DNA from: Nageia nagi
Lineage: Eukaryota > Pinophyta
DNA: 64,000 bases
Reading direction: 5' to 3'
Assembly: GCA_050084985.1 (NCBI GenBank)
Contig: JBITNC010000001.1
Coordinates: forward strand, 90,458,001 to 90,522,000
A program made the position numbers and the translations under genes. Below the pieces are notes generated by a model that was not told where the DNA came from, searched no databases, and saw only the letters and a program-made list of their open reading frames with translations. Below are positions 36,571-48,615 of this stretch, piece by piece. Within the stretch, counting starts at the first letter, position 1, and the number at the start of each line of letters is the position of its first letter.

Positions 36571-38025
36571 GGAATGAATGGATAATATAATAGAGAAGTG
36601 TAATAAATAATACATTCAATATTAACTTCATCAAATAATCTTTTGTTTTGGTTTTATCTACTGAGATGATATAAAACAAGGTTATAATACACATAAGCTT
36701 ACTATGAACTCGTGTGTATGCAATGATATTTATTTCCTTCTCTTGACACTCACAAACTTAATGTTTCAAGAGCATAAAAATATGTAAGTTGATTCATCTA
36801 TATGAGTGTACAATGGTCCATCATAGGGATTGAACATGTTTCCACTTTGTAAGGTATACCTCACTACCAAATGGGCATCCATAGCCCCAATGAAGACTAA
36901 CCCCTAGATTTCATTACAACCTTGCTCTATTACCAATCAAACATCCATAGCCTCGATAGAGGATATTGTAATAACCTAAGAATTCTACATTTTTAGTTTA
37001 TAATTTTTTTTTGAATCTCTTTTGAATCTTTTTTCTATTTATATACACATTTTTGTTTTTTCTATTTTCTATTTTCCTATTCTTTTTTCCTCTATCCTAG
37101 CTCTTGGGTTCAAGATGAAGCAAAATAATAGGAAAATAAACACTCAAAATTATGCTCAAGGAACATCTAGCTTTTGATTATTTTGAGATTTTAAAATGTG
37201 AAAATGTATCTAAGTTCATAATATCCTAAAGATGTATCATAGTTATGTTTGTTTATCATCCTAAGTTTCAAAAACTTTGCAAAATATATTTTGATAAAAT
37301 CAAATATGAATATTATGTTCATAAAATACTTTATTTATACATACAATTATATATATGAATAATATGTGGATGGATGTATGATTTGTACACACAACTTGGT
37401 AAGCTACTAGAATCATCATGTTTGACACTTTAATAGTTTTATGACATAGAAGTAATAGACAAAACAAAATGAACTTAGTGATATGGTATGGATACATAGG
37501 GGTGTACATTCGCCAAGATGCTTCAAAAATATAATTTTTGAGTATATATATATACATATAATTTTGTTCTTTGATAGAATTATTATTTTTTAGATCTTAT
37601 AATTTTTAGGGTTTTTAATTTTTTATGATGAATAATTATAGTTAACTAGGAGAAGGATGAATTGTCTAGTATGAAGGATGTGAAATACAAGGAAACAAAA
37701 AATATGATGAAGGACGATTACCCCAATGTGAACAACATGGTTTATCATCATTTGATTGTGTATAATATATTAATATGCTTAATGAATGCATTGATAATAG
37801 ATGAAGTAAATCAGGATCTATCATTAAAGGTATATCCACCTCAAATCATCCATCATCTATTAAATCCTGAAATACATACTTCAATTAGTGACATTGATTA
37901 GTATCATGCCCCAATTGGTGATGGAAAATAAAATATTCATGCTTAATGTAATTACTTGACTTGTCATGAAATTTCCTTATCTCAGTTAATATAACCCATT
38001 ATTTATAATATAAGTGTTGAATAAT
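36571..38025 (-). other. gypsy-2 non-coding region continued
   Basis: No reverse transcriptase blocks are visible on the minus strand, although they would be expected after the protease. Words such as CATCCATAGCC recur near 36880 and 36945, and GCCCCAAT appears at 37903. A plus-strand frame at 37662-37901 (79 codons) shows no domain and is probably chance. Confidence 0.45.
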
Positions 38026-39162
38026 TTATGATTTGAACTTTAACAGTGGCATAAAATTTAAGTTCTCATTATTTTGTTTCTTTTCTAAAGCATGGATGTT
38101 TTGATTTCCCAAGGATTCATAGGATGTGAAATCAGATATCTTTAAGTATTGAACATTGAATACTAATGTAAAAGACAAGCATCGAGGAACCCATGGAGGT
38201 TTAGGTGGAAGATATGTTGGTTCATGTTTTTTGTAAAGATAGATCATTTTGATCCTCTCAGGCCTTGAATTTTCTTTCATCATATTATTGAACACCATCT
38301 TATATTGTTCTAATGATTGCATTTCATCTATATAATCTTCTTTAGATTTTACTTCACATCTCTTATCTTTACAATGATACCTCTGTTGAATAGGCCTTTT
38401 GTAACCCAAACATATCTTATTTGACGGGGTAAGTTCTCTAAAAATAGAATATGAAGTTGGCATGGTTTGAAATAGTCCTTTAATAGATACAGATGTTATT
38501 TTTTTTCTTAAATTTTCTATGTTGAACTCTATCTTTGATCATTGTGTAGTGTTGTAATGTGAGTATGAATTTTCATCTGTTGGAACATAGTGGACTATCC
38601 CCTCATGAATATATTTTATACAACCATGTAATGTATATGGGACACATTCCATTTATCAAATCCATGGTCTTCCTAAAATAACATTATATTATTGGATATC
38701 TCCTTCAATAACATGTAGTGATGTTTGTATTATCTTGGATCCGATAGTGATGGGTAATACTATTGATCCTATTGTTGAACATAAGTAATTGTTGAATGCC
38801 TTTATTTTCAAAGATGGTGCAGAAATATAAGATAAGGGAAGATTCAACTTTTGATATGCTGATATAGACATGATATTGATATTTGATCCTTCATATATCA
38901 ATATTCTCTTAACAAACATACCATCTACTTTACCAATGACATGTAAAGGAGGATATAATCCTTGAGGTCTATTATTTGGTTTCATCTCATAATCATAAAA
39001 TGAAATTGTGGGTTTTTGGCCTATTTTAATATTTTTAATGAGTGAAATAAAAATTTTAGGATTACTTACATCCATTTCAATTTCTTTAAGTATTTGATTC
39101 ATAGCATCCTTATAAGTTTTAGATTGTTGTAACAACTCGAATAAGGATATTTTTATAGACAA
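38026..39162 (-). pseudogene. gypsy-2 aspartic protease and following polyprotein segment
   Basis: The 157-codon frame 38689-39162 contains LHVIGKVDGMFVKRILIYEG then SNINIMSISAYQKLNLPL, in which the usual D-(S/T)-G-(A/S) active site has become YEGSNIN, so the catalytic aspartate is lost. The later IGSIVLPITIG resembles the second half of retropepsins. The next frame, 38026-38463, begins MPTSYSIFRELTPSNKICLG, a segment that follows protease in plant gypsy polyproteins. It then becomes unfamiliar and ends without reaching reverse transcriptase. A stop-rich gap separates the two frames. Confidence 0.75.
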
Positions 39163-39171
39163 GATTTTTAA

Positions 39172-42052
39172 TTATTGTTGTTGTTGCTCATTTTGATTCC
39201 AAGTACATATCCTTTGATTATAACTAGGTAGAATGTTTATAGTATTTACTTGATATGGAGGAAGTGAGTTTCGACAAATTCCTAAATTTTGATTTGAGAT
39301 AGAAATAAGATTATCCACTTCCAACTTACCATCATTGATGAAATATTGAATTTTATCTTTTAACATTATACAATTATTTGTATCATGACCCTTTTGATGA
39401 TTATAATTACAAAACTCTTTTTTGTTATATCATCTACTTTCTTTTGCTTTAGGATTTTCTAGTTTTATAATAGATAAGTTAATAATTTGATGATCACACA
39501 ATTTATTCAAAATATTAGAAAATAATTCCAATAAAGGTGTAAATGTTTGTTTTGATATTTTATCCCTTTCTTAATTTTAATATTTATTTCATTATCTTGG
39601 ATTTTTACTTTCTTGATTACAACTACTTGGGTAATCACTTCTTTGAAGGTCCTATGTTGTTACATTTGTAATATACTAGCAATAGGCCTTAAACAACTTC
39701 GACTAAATAATTTAACTAACTCTTCTTGAGGTAAAGTATCAGGCATGTTAGGTAGTATGATGCTCCATCATAAAATAAATTCTATGATTGATTCATCATG
39801 GAATTGTCGTAGTTTCACAAGATCCATGATAGAAGATTTTTTTTTATATTAATTTTAAAATGTTCTAAGAATATATTTTCCAATTGGAAAAATGAATAAA
39901 TACTATGTTGTGGCAAATTATTGTACCAATCTATTGCTCAGTCAAAAAGTGTCATGGGAAAGATACGTAACATTAATGCATCATCATTAGCAATCAAATA
40001 ACTTGAGTATTTAAATAATCTTAAATGTTCCTTAGGATCTTCCTTTCCTTTAAATGGTTCGATATTTGGAATTTCAAATTTGAAAGGAATTTCCTTCTTA
40101 GGAACATCAGGATGAATTGGTTCATTGCAAATTGTTTCATAAGACATATTTTGTTTATCTTGCATACATAACTCTCTTTCTATTTCATTTAACCTTTCAC
40201 TAAAGTTATCATCTTCTTTTGTTGCCTTTCCTTTTGGTTGATTTTGCAAATACATAGGATATTCTTCATTTCTTGGATTTGCTTCTTCTCCATATCATTG
40301 GAAAGGTCTATACCCTTGTTTGGATGATGATTCTAAATCATAATATACTTCTTCATAAGGTAATAAAGAAGGTGATAAGGACCTTTGATAGTGATAATCT
40401 AAATATTTAAGAGATGCTTCCTTTCATTAATTAAGGTAAGGATCTTGATATCTATAAGCTCTATGATTAAGAGGTGATGATGATTGCAACCAAGATTGAT
40501 TTTGTTATTTTTTCTTAGCTTCTTTCTCATATTTTTGTGCCATATCCTCTTGTCTTATTCTATTAGTAAACCTAGTTGGTTTTTCATATTGATTATAGAA
40601 GACATATTTCTGTTGTTTTCTTTATTTTTGTTTTCCTTCATCAACCGATTTGTTGAAAGATTTCTTATGTTGATCATAAACATATGGTATTTGTCATTCT
40701 ATTCTTATATCATCATAAGAGGGTATCTCTGGGATTTCAAATTGATTTTTTGAATTACCCTTTTGGGTTCCATAATGAGTATCTCCTTGCCCTTCATATT
40801 GAGTTGATGTGTTATACTCCATGCCTAAGAAAGAATTATTATACCTCTTTGTTTGATGTTTTGGTTTAGGATGGGCATTTGAAGTTGTTGTATGTATGGG
40901 AATTTGATCATCCAAAGCATTGATCATAGATATTATTAATGGTGAACAATCATCCTTTCTCATTAAGGAAACAAAATTCTTACCATTTGATGAAAATTGT
41001 GTTACACCATTATGTTTAGGTTTGTAGGATACTCTTTGAGAAACATCTCCAGTTGTTTGAGATCCAAAAAGAGGTATGGGTGGCTTATCTATTACAAGAC
41101 TATCTTCTCTATCATATTCTCAATTTTGAGGTAAACTAGATTGGTATTTTGAAGGTATCTTTAACTGAGTTAAATGACATCCAACTTTATCAAAATCATT
41201 ATCATTGACATAACTAGGATATCCTCCTTCCCTATGTGGAGTTTTATTTCTAGGCTTAAACCTAGAAGCTTCATTTTCATGTTTTTCATTTCTTCATAAT
41301 TGAGACTCCTTGGGTTCTATGAGACAAGACAAGAATCTTTCAATTTCTATATCAAATTTCTCAATTTCTTTTCATGATGAGGGTAAATAATTTATAACAC
41401 TAAACTCAAGAGGATCATGAGACTCAATAGGATGTCCTACAATTTCAAGAGGAGCATGGGGATAAGATTTTAATTCTATAAGGTGCTCCAAAGGATCCTT
41501 AGAATCCATGCCAAGATCCTCATTTTTGGTATCATATTCATCCCAAAGTGGGGATGAAGAAGTGATAGTATCAGGCTCTAGAAATTCATATGATCCAGTA
41601 AATGATTTTATATCAAAATCTTCGATGCTAATATCAAGTTCATCCCTCCATGAAGTAGAGTCATGAGACTTACTTAGAGGCTTGATAGTCTCAAAAGGAG
41701 AGGAATAAGAATATTTTAATTCATCAATGTGTGTAAATGAATTATTAGTATTTATGTCAAATGTGTTATCTTTAGTGTCATATCCATTTCATGATGGAGA
41801 TGAAGAAATTGTTGCATTATACTCCAACTCTTCATAGGATTCGAGAAAGTTTTCTAAAGGTTGAATAAGATGAATAGGAAGATATTCTAATTAAAATAAT
41901 TATTCTATAATCTTCTTAATTTCAATATTTATTTCCTTACTTTTAATGTTAGAATCATCCTTTATAACCTTATAAGGAGAAGTAGGATAATTTTCCAAGG
42001 CTGGTATTACAAGATGCGATGAGTGTTTTTCAACATTTACATCAAGATCCTT
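39172..42052 (-). pseudogene. gypsy-2 gag with a long acidic N-terminal region
   Basis: One frame can be followed from about 42050 down with few stops. The first ~350 residues are acidic and Ser/Asp/Glu-rich with repeated patterns (SSSP then YDTK, then ELKSY). Next is an Arg/Gln/Tyr-rich stretch (40700-40300), and then the gag domain: EIPNIEPFKGKEDPKEHLRL, FPMTLFD, IDWYNNLPQHSIYSFFQLE (40255-39800). A zinc knuckle FCNYNHQKGHDTNNC lies at about 39375-39415, followed by LKDKIQYFINDGKLEVDN (39172-39366). Plus-strand frames at 40484-40869 are shadows. The open pieces are 40694-40963, 39938-40255 and 39172-39366. Confidence 0.8.
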
Positions 42053-44424
42053 ATTCTTTTGATTTCAATTTTATAGGAAAAGGAATATAATTTTGGATTG
42101 TAATAAGGTAAAAAGACAAACATCGAATAACCATCATATTTTTTATCATTTTATATTTGCGTGAAAGTAATTATATGCACAAATAATTTAGAAACTCACC
42201 TTTTCGATGTGATTATCTTATCTAATTTTGTCAATAAATTGAATTAATCTTTCTTAATGAGTGATGTGAATTGTTAATTTTATTTTTATTAATTTTTTTA
42301 GATTATTTTTTCTAGTTTGAAGTTTAAACAAGGGTAGGCTGGAATTTTATAGGCAATCTATGGCAAAGTATCGACTTGGTAATTAAGGTAGTCCCCTTAG
42401 TGCATTGGTGCTCGAGGAATGCCACTGAAGACTATCTTGATAGTGGAATCTAAGAATAGCATCCTTATTTATAGTTTCCTGACAAAAAGTGATGATTTTT
42501 ATCATAGAACCCAGTATTCATCTCTAGGTTTGGCTCTACAGCTTATAGTGTGGTTGGTGGGTGCACAAGAAATATAGAATCAATGGTTGGTCATCACTTC
42601 CAACTCATTGATATTTATTTTTAAAAGGTTTATGCATATATATTAAAAATAAAAGAACTAATTATAATTACAATCCAACCCAACATACACTTCCTTTGAT
42701 TATATTTTATTTAATGTGAAAAAAGTAATGTTTTAATTAATGAGTCTTGATCTAACCCATAAAATTCATTTGCCACTTAGTATGATTCTTTAACCAAAAA
42801 TTAATGAGATTCATTTACTCCTTCCAAGTGTAGAAGTAATTAAGTGAAGTTCATTTACCACTTCTTACTATTCTTATATACCTTTGACCTCCTTTCGAAG
42901 AGATAAAATAAGGTATATAAGAAGTCATTAAGTGAATGTAAATTACCTTAAAATGAGATTCTTTAACTCCTCTTCAAATTACCATCCTTCAACCCCCTTT
43001 CAGAGTGATGAGGTGGACCATGAAGAGTATTAATGTGAGATAAATTTCTTTAGATTAGGTTCTTTAACTCCTCTTCAAATTACCATCCTTCAACCCCCTT
43101 TCGAAGTGATGAGGCAGACCATGAAGAGTATTAATGTGAGATAAATTTCTTTACATTAGATTCTTTAACTCCCCTTCAAATTACCATCCTTCAACCCCAT
43201 TTTGGAGTGATGAGATGGACCATGAAGAGTATTAATGTGAAGGTAAAATACCCACCCAATAAATTAACCAATTTAATGTGTTTGAATTTGCCTTAACCTC
43301 GATAAATTAAACTTATGTTCATTCCATATGGTAATGAGAGTTAATTCCTCCTTATGAGTGCATAAGTAATTTAATGAGAGTTCATTTACCAATTTTAGTT
43401 ATGAAAAGTGAGAAAAAGAAAAAAAGGTTCATTTATCCCTTTCCTATTGCATCCATTTTCATCACCTAAGATTACCTTTCTACGTAAAGGGAGAGCATAG
43501 GTGGGTGTAATGGAAAGTATTAGTTGATTTTGTTTGTCATTCCCAAAACCAACAAAGATAAATAACATTCATATAATTTATTTAAATAAAGTAAAAAATA
43601 ATTCATATTCCTTAATCATACATCTACCCTTCCTACATGCAATCTAGGCAAAGAAATCACAAACAAGGAGTTCTTTTCCATTTTCCATTTTTAATGCCTA
43701 AACTATGCTTTCAGTATTCATAAAAGTTGAAACATATGCCTTTTATTTCGAGTTGATGATATTTTTTATATTTTTAGATAGAATCATTAACATTTCAAAT
43801 AAATAGCTAGTATTTCAATATAAGTCATTGGTATTCATGATGAAATTGTTAGCATTCCAATACAAATCGCTAGCACCCAATACCAATCATCGATAATCAT
43901 ATAGATAGAAAATATAGAATAACAAATAGAAAATAGTATGAGATTTAGTGACAATTCCACAAACATGGAAGATAGAAAGTGAAATATAAATAATAAGAAA
44001 TACCCCTTGCACCTCATTTTTGATGTAGCCTGCATGTGAGGTCCCTCCTTCTAGCATTAGAATGTTTACTCAAAAAACAACCTTGCAAGCATGTAAAAAT
44101 GAAAGCTATCACAACTGACAGAAACTCTTTATTGATCTCTAAATAAACTTCAATTTTAATTACAAGTTGCCTCGTAAGGAGGGCTTCAATATAATGTGTA
44201 ATATAGGCCTCTTGGAGGCCTTCCTTTGTTGATGTATTTAATCTCTAGATACTATTTAATTACACCTATAACAAGAATAATTTTGATTACTTCTTTCTTG
44301 TCAACTCCCTGGCTTCTATTTGCTTTGATCACTTGCTAGTCTTGGAATCCTCACATACATAGACCAACAACCCATCAAACATACTTGCCCATGCTTTATG
44401 ATTATAATATTAATAAACATGCAA
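42053..44424 (-). other. gypsy-2 untranslated leader
   Basis: The 2.4 kb between gag and the 5' LTR shows no coding signal. It contains a 101-bp tandem repeat (separate entry) and recurring words TTCATTTACC and TTAATGAGA in 42770-43440. A minus-strand frame at 43835-44035 is hydrophobic and AT-driven. I could not find a primer site beside the LTR. Confidence 0.5.
42959..43243. repeat. three tandem copies of a 101-bp unit
   Basis: TTCTTTAACTCC(T/C)CTTC begins copies at 42959, 43060 and 43161, exactly 101 bp apart. The units share ACCATCCTTCAACCCC and GACCATGAAGAGTATTAATG. The third copy is partial (about 80 bp). The copies are very similar, so the expansion is recent relative to the element or is being homogenised. 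Confidence 0.95.
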
Positions 44425-44875
44425 ATAAATAAAAATAGTAAATTGAAATATACTTAGCAATCTAGATATAATTCAGTAGTGTAAGGTTGCATTTAATCTT
44501 CTCACACCCCCCTTTTTCTCTATGGGAAGGGTCTTATTTATAGATTTTCTAAGGTAGTATTAGTTGCTATTTTGGAAGGCAAGATTGGATGAAAAAATCT
44601 CATCCAACCTTGTCATAGATTATATTTGTGCAAGGAAAATGTAGGATTAAGGATGACTCATCCTTGATCTGTTAGCTTATTTCCTTGGGTGACTGATTTT
44701 TTTATTTTTTTCTTTATGTTTTCTATTTTTAGGATTGCTAGTGATTATCTATTAGGCACCAACAATTGGGTATGATTGCTAGTGATTGGGAGACTTTGGA
44801 AAACTTTATTATTTTCTTAAAATTTTATTCCCCTCTTTCATTTATCAAAAGAGGGGTCATTTTTAGGTGTTTACA
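44425..44875 (-). repeat. gypsy-2 5' LTR
   Basis: On the minus strand it starts TGTAAACACCTAAAAATGAC. It matches 23921-24383 throughout, with scattered transitions and one gap of about 25 bp near 44755. The inner edge is approximate. Confidence 0.85.
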
Positions 44876-44880
44876 AATGT

Positions 44881-46909
44881 TACCCCCCTCTGCACCCTTA
44901 TCCAATGCATCACACTTCTACTTCCCTACCCTACCTAGTGCCCACCTAACATTATGTGTAATCCCTCCCACTCACATTGTTACCCAACTTCATCCTGATG
45001 TTATGCATGACCCCTCCCATGCACACTATTACCCAACACCCCTCGATGCTATGCATGATCCCTTACCCATCCCCCCTCACCCACCCAACCTCTATTAGTT
45101 CCCTCATTACCCCTCACCCAACCCCTAACTCTGCTAACCCCACCAACCTCCACTCTACCTTATGCTAGGGGTCCCCCGTATGATGCCCCACATAATGCTC
45201 ACATGCCTACTTCCATAAGTTGCCCCCTCTCACCAACCCATATTGTGATCAATTGCACAATGTGCCCCCCTCTTTTTAATACTTAATTTTTTATTATGTA
45301 AGTTTTATTTTTTTTATATTTAATCCCTATTGCAAATTTTTTGAAGTTGATACAAGCTTTTAAAAAATGTAACTTTTCCCTTTTAGTGAAATGTTTTTTA
45401 TCCCTTCCATTTGGATGAGACTAATGAGTAAATGGAGGAGGTTACCTTTGGCAATATATTTATTGCACACTTGTGAATTCTTATGGGAAAGAGATTTGTC
45501 CACATTAAATATTCGGATAAGTTTTAAAGTTTGCAATATTTTGAAATATGTGTAATTATTTATATTTATGAATGCTATATATTTAAAAAAAGGGGGAGAT
45601 ATTGCTTTAAAAGTGGAGTTTTTTTTGGAAATTTGTTAAGGATATATTGGTTAATTTTTTGGGAGTTTTTTAAATTTTGAGTGGGAGTTAATATTAAAAA
45701 AAAGGATTTTTTTTTTTTTTTTTTAGTTTTTAAGGGGAAATTTTAAAAAGGGGGAGTTTAATTAATTTTAATAGGGAATTTTTTTTTTAACAAAGGGGAA
45801 TTAATATTGAAAAGGTGATTTTTTTTAAAAAAAAGAGAGTATTTTTTACTCAATTAAATTAAAGGGGGAATTTAAGAATTTTTCTCAAAAATTAAGGGAG
45901 AGACTTTGAAACAAGGTATTAATTTTTGTTTTGAGTAAATTTTTTTGAGCAATTATTTTTGAGAAAGTATTATTAAAAAGGAGGAATTCAAAGTACTTGA
46001 AATTTTTTTCCTCAAAAATTAAAAAGGGGGAATCTTGCTAAGTGTACTTTAAGCATAGAATTTTTGCTAAGTTTACATTTTAAAGTAAAAGGGGGGTAAC
46101 TCATGCAATTTTTTAAAGAGGTCCTCTTGGGGTTATAAAAAACCTATTGGAATCTCTTAGATTTCTTTTTTGATGATGTATCATGTTAAACACTTTACTT
46201 TATGTTTTGCAAAAATCATAAATATTGAAAGTGCATCCTCTAAAATGAATACATCCACATATTTTATTCTATAACATGATTTGTTTGGAGAGCCACAAGG
46301 TGAGGATAAGGCAGATTAGAACCTTTTAGTCCATCAATCCAAGTGGTGAAAAGTTCATACTTCTTAATTGCATCTAAGTCCTCTATTAGTATATATATAA
46401 CTCCATATAGGTGGACAAGCATGTGTGCAGTGATATCACGTGTTCGTATATCCATTCAAGGATTATCTTGATAACCTATAAGGACAACTTGAAACCTAAT
46501 CAAGATAATATTTGGTTAATCTAAAATATATCATAACCTTAGAAAATAACTAGTACTCCTCCTTATGAGAGTATATTCCTGACCAAGGCGAATTGGTTGA
46601 GGATTGTAGGACTTATGCTCCAATATATGTGCATCTAGGTGAAGGCCTGATTTCAAAAAAGAAAACAACCCCAACTCTACCCTTTCAATAACTATATTAC
46701 TTGGTTATGATAAAATGCTGGATGTATATGATGTGATGAGACTAAAAGTTTTTTGCATATGCGAAATTGATTAATAATTTAAGCATACCTTGTTGATTAC
46801 CTTTGATTAATTCAACATGTATGATTGACTAATTGAATAAACTCAATAACATTATTGATTTTGGTTCATAAAATTAACATGCTTACATTGGTTAACACTT
46901 TCACCTTTT
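44881..46909 (+). other. copia-A leader, last piece
   Basis: It starts with a C-rich block (44881-45260) full of CCCTCCC and CACCCAACC words, turns AT-rich with G runs (45580-46100) and then matches the copia-1 leader in opposite orientation (46160-46660 against 33900-33430; shared words include CTAATAG.G.TA...TGGACAAGCATG-like and AGGCCTTCACC/GGTGAAGGCCT). Frames at 44766-45168 (plus) are Pro/His-rich products of the C-rich block and are not taken as genes. Confidence 0.65.
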
Positions 46910-47345
46910 TTTGTATCAAATGGGAGACTTTCATCCAAGCACATATTAGATGGTTCCAAATACAATATTTTGGAACCTCGGATGAAAGTAGAGATCTAAG
47001 AATGAAAATTATGGAAAATAGTAAATGAAAACCAAGTTCCTCCAACAAATAGGAAGGCGTTTGAGGCTTATAACACAAAGAATGAGTTGGTAACCTTTAT
47101 GATATTTCATGAAATTTCAAATGAAATCCTTGTCATGATTTCTTCTTTAAACTATAAAAAGGAAGCTTGGGATAGATTAAAGAAAATCTACCTCAGCACC
47201 AAATTCTCTAGGAGGTTAACCATTCTTCAAAAAGTATTGCAATCAAGTCAAGAGTAAAATGAAAGTGTTACAATATACTTGAATAAAATTATTGATCTTA
47301 GGATCCAACTTATGCGGTGTGGTTGCAACTAGATCGAAACTACCA
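46910..47345 (+). pseudogene. copia-A gag fragment
   Basis: The plus strand gives KLWKIVNENQVPPTNRKAFE, then AYNTKNELVTFMIF and KKIYLSTKFSRRLTIL, then, after a stop, VTIYLNKIIDLRIQLM. These run parallel to the copia-1 gag (VNENLVPLTDEKALEAYNT, KQIYLSSHFSRRFTIL, MAIYLNKIIDLRTQLV). The match ends abruptly after GCN at about 47345, and no zinc knuckle or pol follows. This fragment is the best proof that 44.9-47.3 kb is a second, oppositely oriented copia of the copia-1 family. Confidence 0.85.
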
Positions 47346-47941
47346 GATATTAGTTTCTCATTTATGATTTTCTACTATGATGTTTTTTATGGATTTTGAG
47401 AGGTGAGATAGCATGATTTGATGAGATGGTACTATGTAAGGAGGTTTGGAGAGTTCAAAGGAAGCCATGAGGTAACCAAGGTTGGGTATGTTGATTTTTA
47501 ATCTATGTTGGATGAAAAATTAATCATAGGATTGAGATTTAATTGATTTTTAAGTATTTTTGAGGTCAAGTGTATACAATGCTTCACAAGGATTGTACAT
47601 GCTTAGGTGAAAGTGTGTGCACTTTGTGTAGAGCACATGTGCTTTAGCTTGAGGGTGAATTGAGATCATACAAAGAGTGTATAATTTGGAGGAAAATGTA
47701 TGCATTTCATATAAATTTGAGCCAAAGCACAACACTCCAAAAGGTCTTACTAATTGGTTTTGATTTTTTTTATTGATGAGAGATATACGTAGTCCACGAC
47801 TATGAAATAATGAGGGTGGTTTAGTCCTAAGTTTGTCGAGCTTAAGGTAAGATTAATGATAATAAAGGGAGAGGTGATTATTTTTTTCATATTTAGTTGG
47901 GTGTATCAGGTCGAAAGAGTGAGAGGAAATGTTATATGCTC
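47346..47941. other. unassigned sequence before the PMD pseudogene
   Basis: No domain recognised. It may be the breakpoint region between copia-A and the PMD-bearing sequence, or the upstream part of the latter. A minus-strand frame at 47550-47735 is not convincing. Confidence 0.35.
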
Positions 47942-48610
47942 ATTATGTTAATGAGGTTGTAGGATGATCATACCTATACATTCTATCTACCCATATGAGA
48001 TATGACTTTAATGTTAGAGGATATCTACCATATATAGAGTCTACTAATAGAGGGGAAGGTAATTTATATTAATCCACATGTATCACAATAGATTTTTATA
48101 TTGATGTGGTTGTATGGCATAGAGGTTATGGTGCAGATGATGATAGAGCTTGATAATGGTGTCATCTGATTTTATGTTTGGTACGTAGAGGCTTAGAAGA
48201 AATGTTAATTGATGATATTCTTTATGATTAGCATCACATGATTTGCTTTACCTAATTTGAGAGGAGGTCACTTTATGTGGGGATTCTGTAGTGTTATTAC
48301 AAACATGATTGAGTACTAGATTGTGTTTGCATGGGGTTCCCATCTTTTAGCCCAGTGTTACAGATAGATGATTGAGTGGGATCATGAGATGTGATACAAA
48401 TTGAGTGTAAGTGTGACTTTGTAGGAATACGCATACAAAAATATCACCATCGATCAACCTATGGGGATGCCATACAATATTCATAGCTAATTCAATCTCG
48501 AGGTTACATATATTTTGAGGTGGCGATAGAATGAAAAGAGTAAGGGATTTGTAGGATTTGATCATGATGATGACCATTATGTGTGGGTATTATAGAGTTT
48601 TATGTATGAG

Positions 48611-48615
48611 GATAT
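48611..48615. repeat. left target-site duplication of copia-C (GATAT)
   Basis: GATAT precedes the copia-C terminal TG, with the same five bases at 50629-50633. Confidence 0.85.

Larger units (their letters stand above)
23921..44875 (-). mobile_element. gypsy-2: large Ty3/gypsy element with gag and protease, interrupted by copia-1
   Basis: Two LTRs of about 450 bp enclose about 20 kb, or about 12.4 kb once copia-1 is removed. A polypurine tract beside the left LTR and minus-strand gag and protease genes give the orientation. The C-rich copia-A leader lies on both sides, so gypsy-2 inserted into copia-A. The inner LTR ends are uncertain by about 30 bp, since homology fades near 23921 and 44425, and no primer site or target duplication could be fixed. 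No reverse transcriptase, RNase H or integrase motif was found in the remaining 24.4-28.0 and 36.6-38.0 kb parts. Confidence 0.8.
13017..47345 (+). mobile_element. copia-A: Ty1/copia element with two later insertions inside it
   Basis: I infer one plus-strand copia from four collinear pieces: a 5' LTR (13017-13563) with primer site, leader sequence to 13988, leader resuming at 23311-23920 after LINE-2, and leader plus gag at 44881-47345 after gypsy-2. The order matches copia-1, which belongs to the same family and has the same long leader. The reading is strengthened by the 15-bp duplication around LINE-2. Pol and the 3' LTR are not seen after 47345, so the element is truncated there or replaced by the PMD region. 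This is a composite span; most bases in it belong to the inserted elements. Confidence 0.65.

Noticed and set aside
37662-37901. Plus-strand frame of 79 codons as a captured gene in gypsy-2
   Set aside because: Composition is AT-driven, there is no domain, and nothing resembling splice sites or a promoter bounds it.
40484-40869. Hydrophobic plus-strand frames resembling membrane proteins
   Set aside because: They are the reverse complement of the Gln/Lys/Tyr-rich gag region of gypsy-2, whose minus-strand frame is continuous across here.
42959-43243. Regular repeats considered as a CRISPR array
   Set aside because: The units are directly adjacent with no unique spacers between short repeats, and the context is a plant gypsy leader.
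44766-45168. Two overlapping Pro/His-rich plus-strand frames
   Set aside because: They cross the gypsy-2 LTR edge into the C-rich copia-A leader, so they are composite artefacts.
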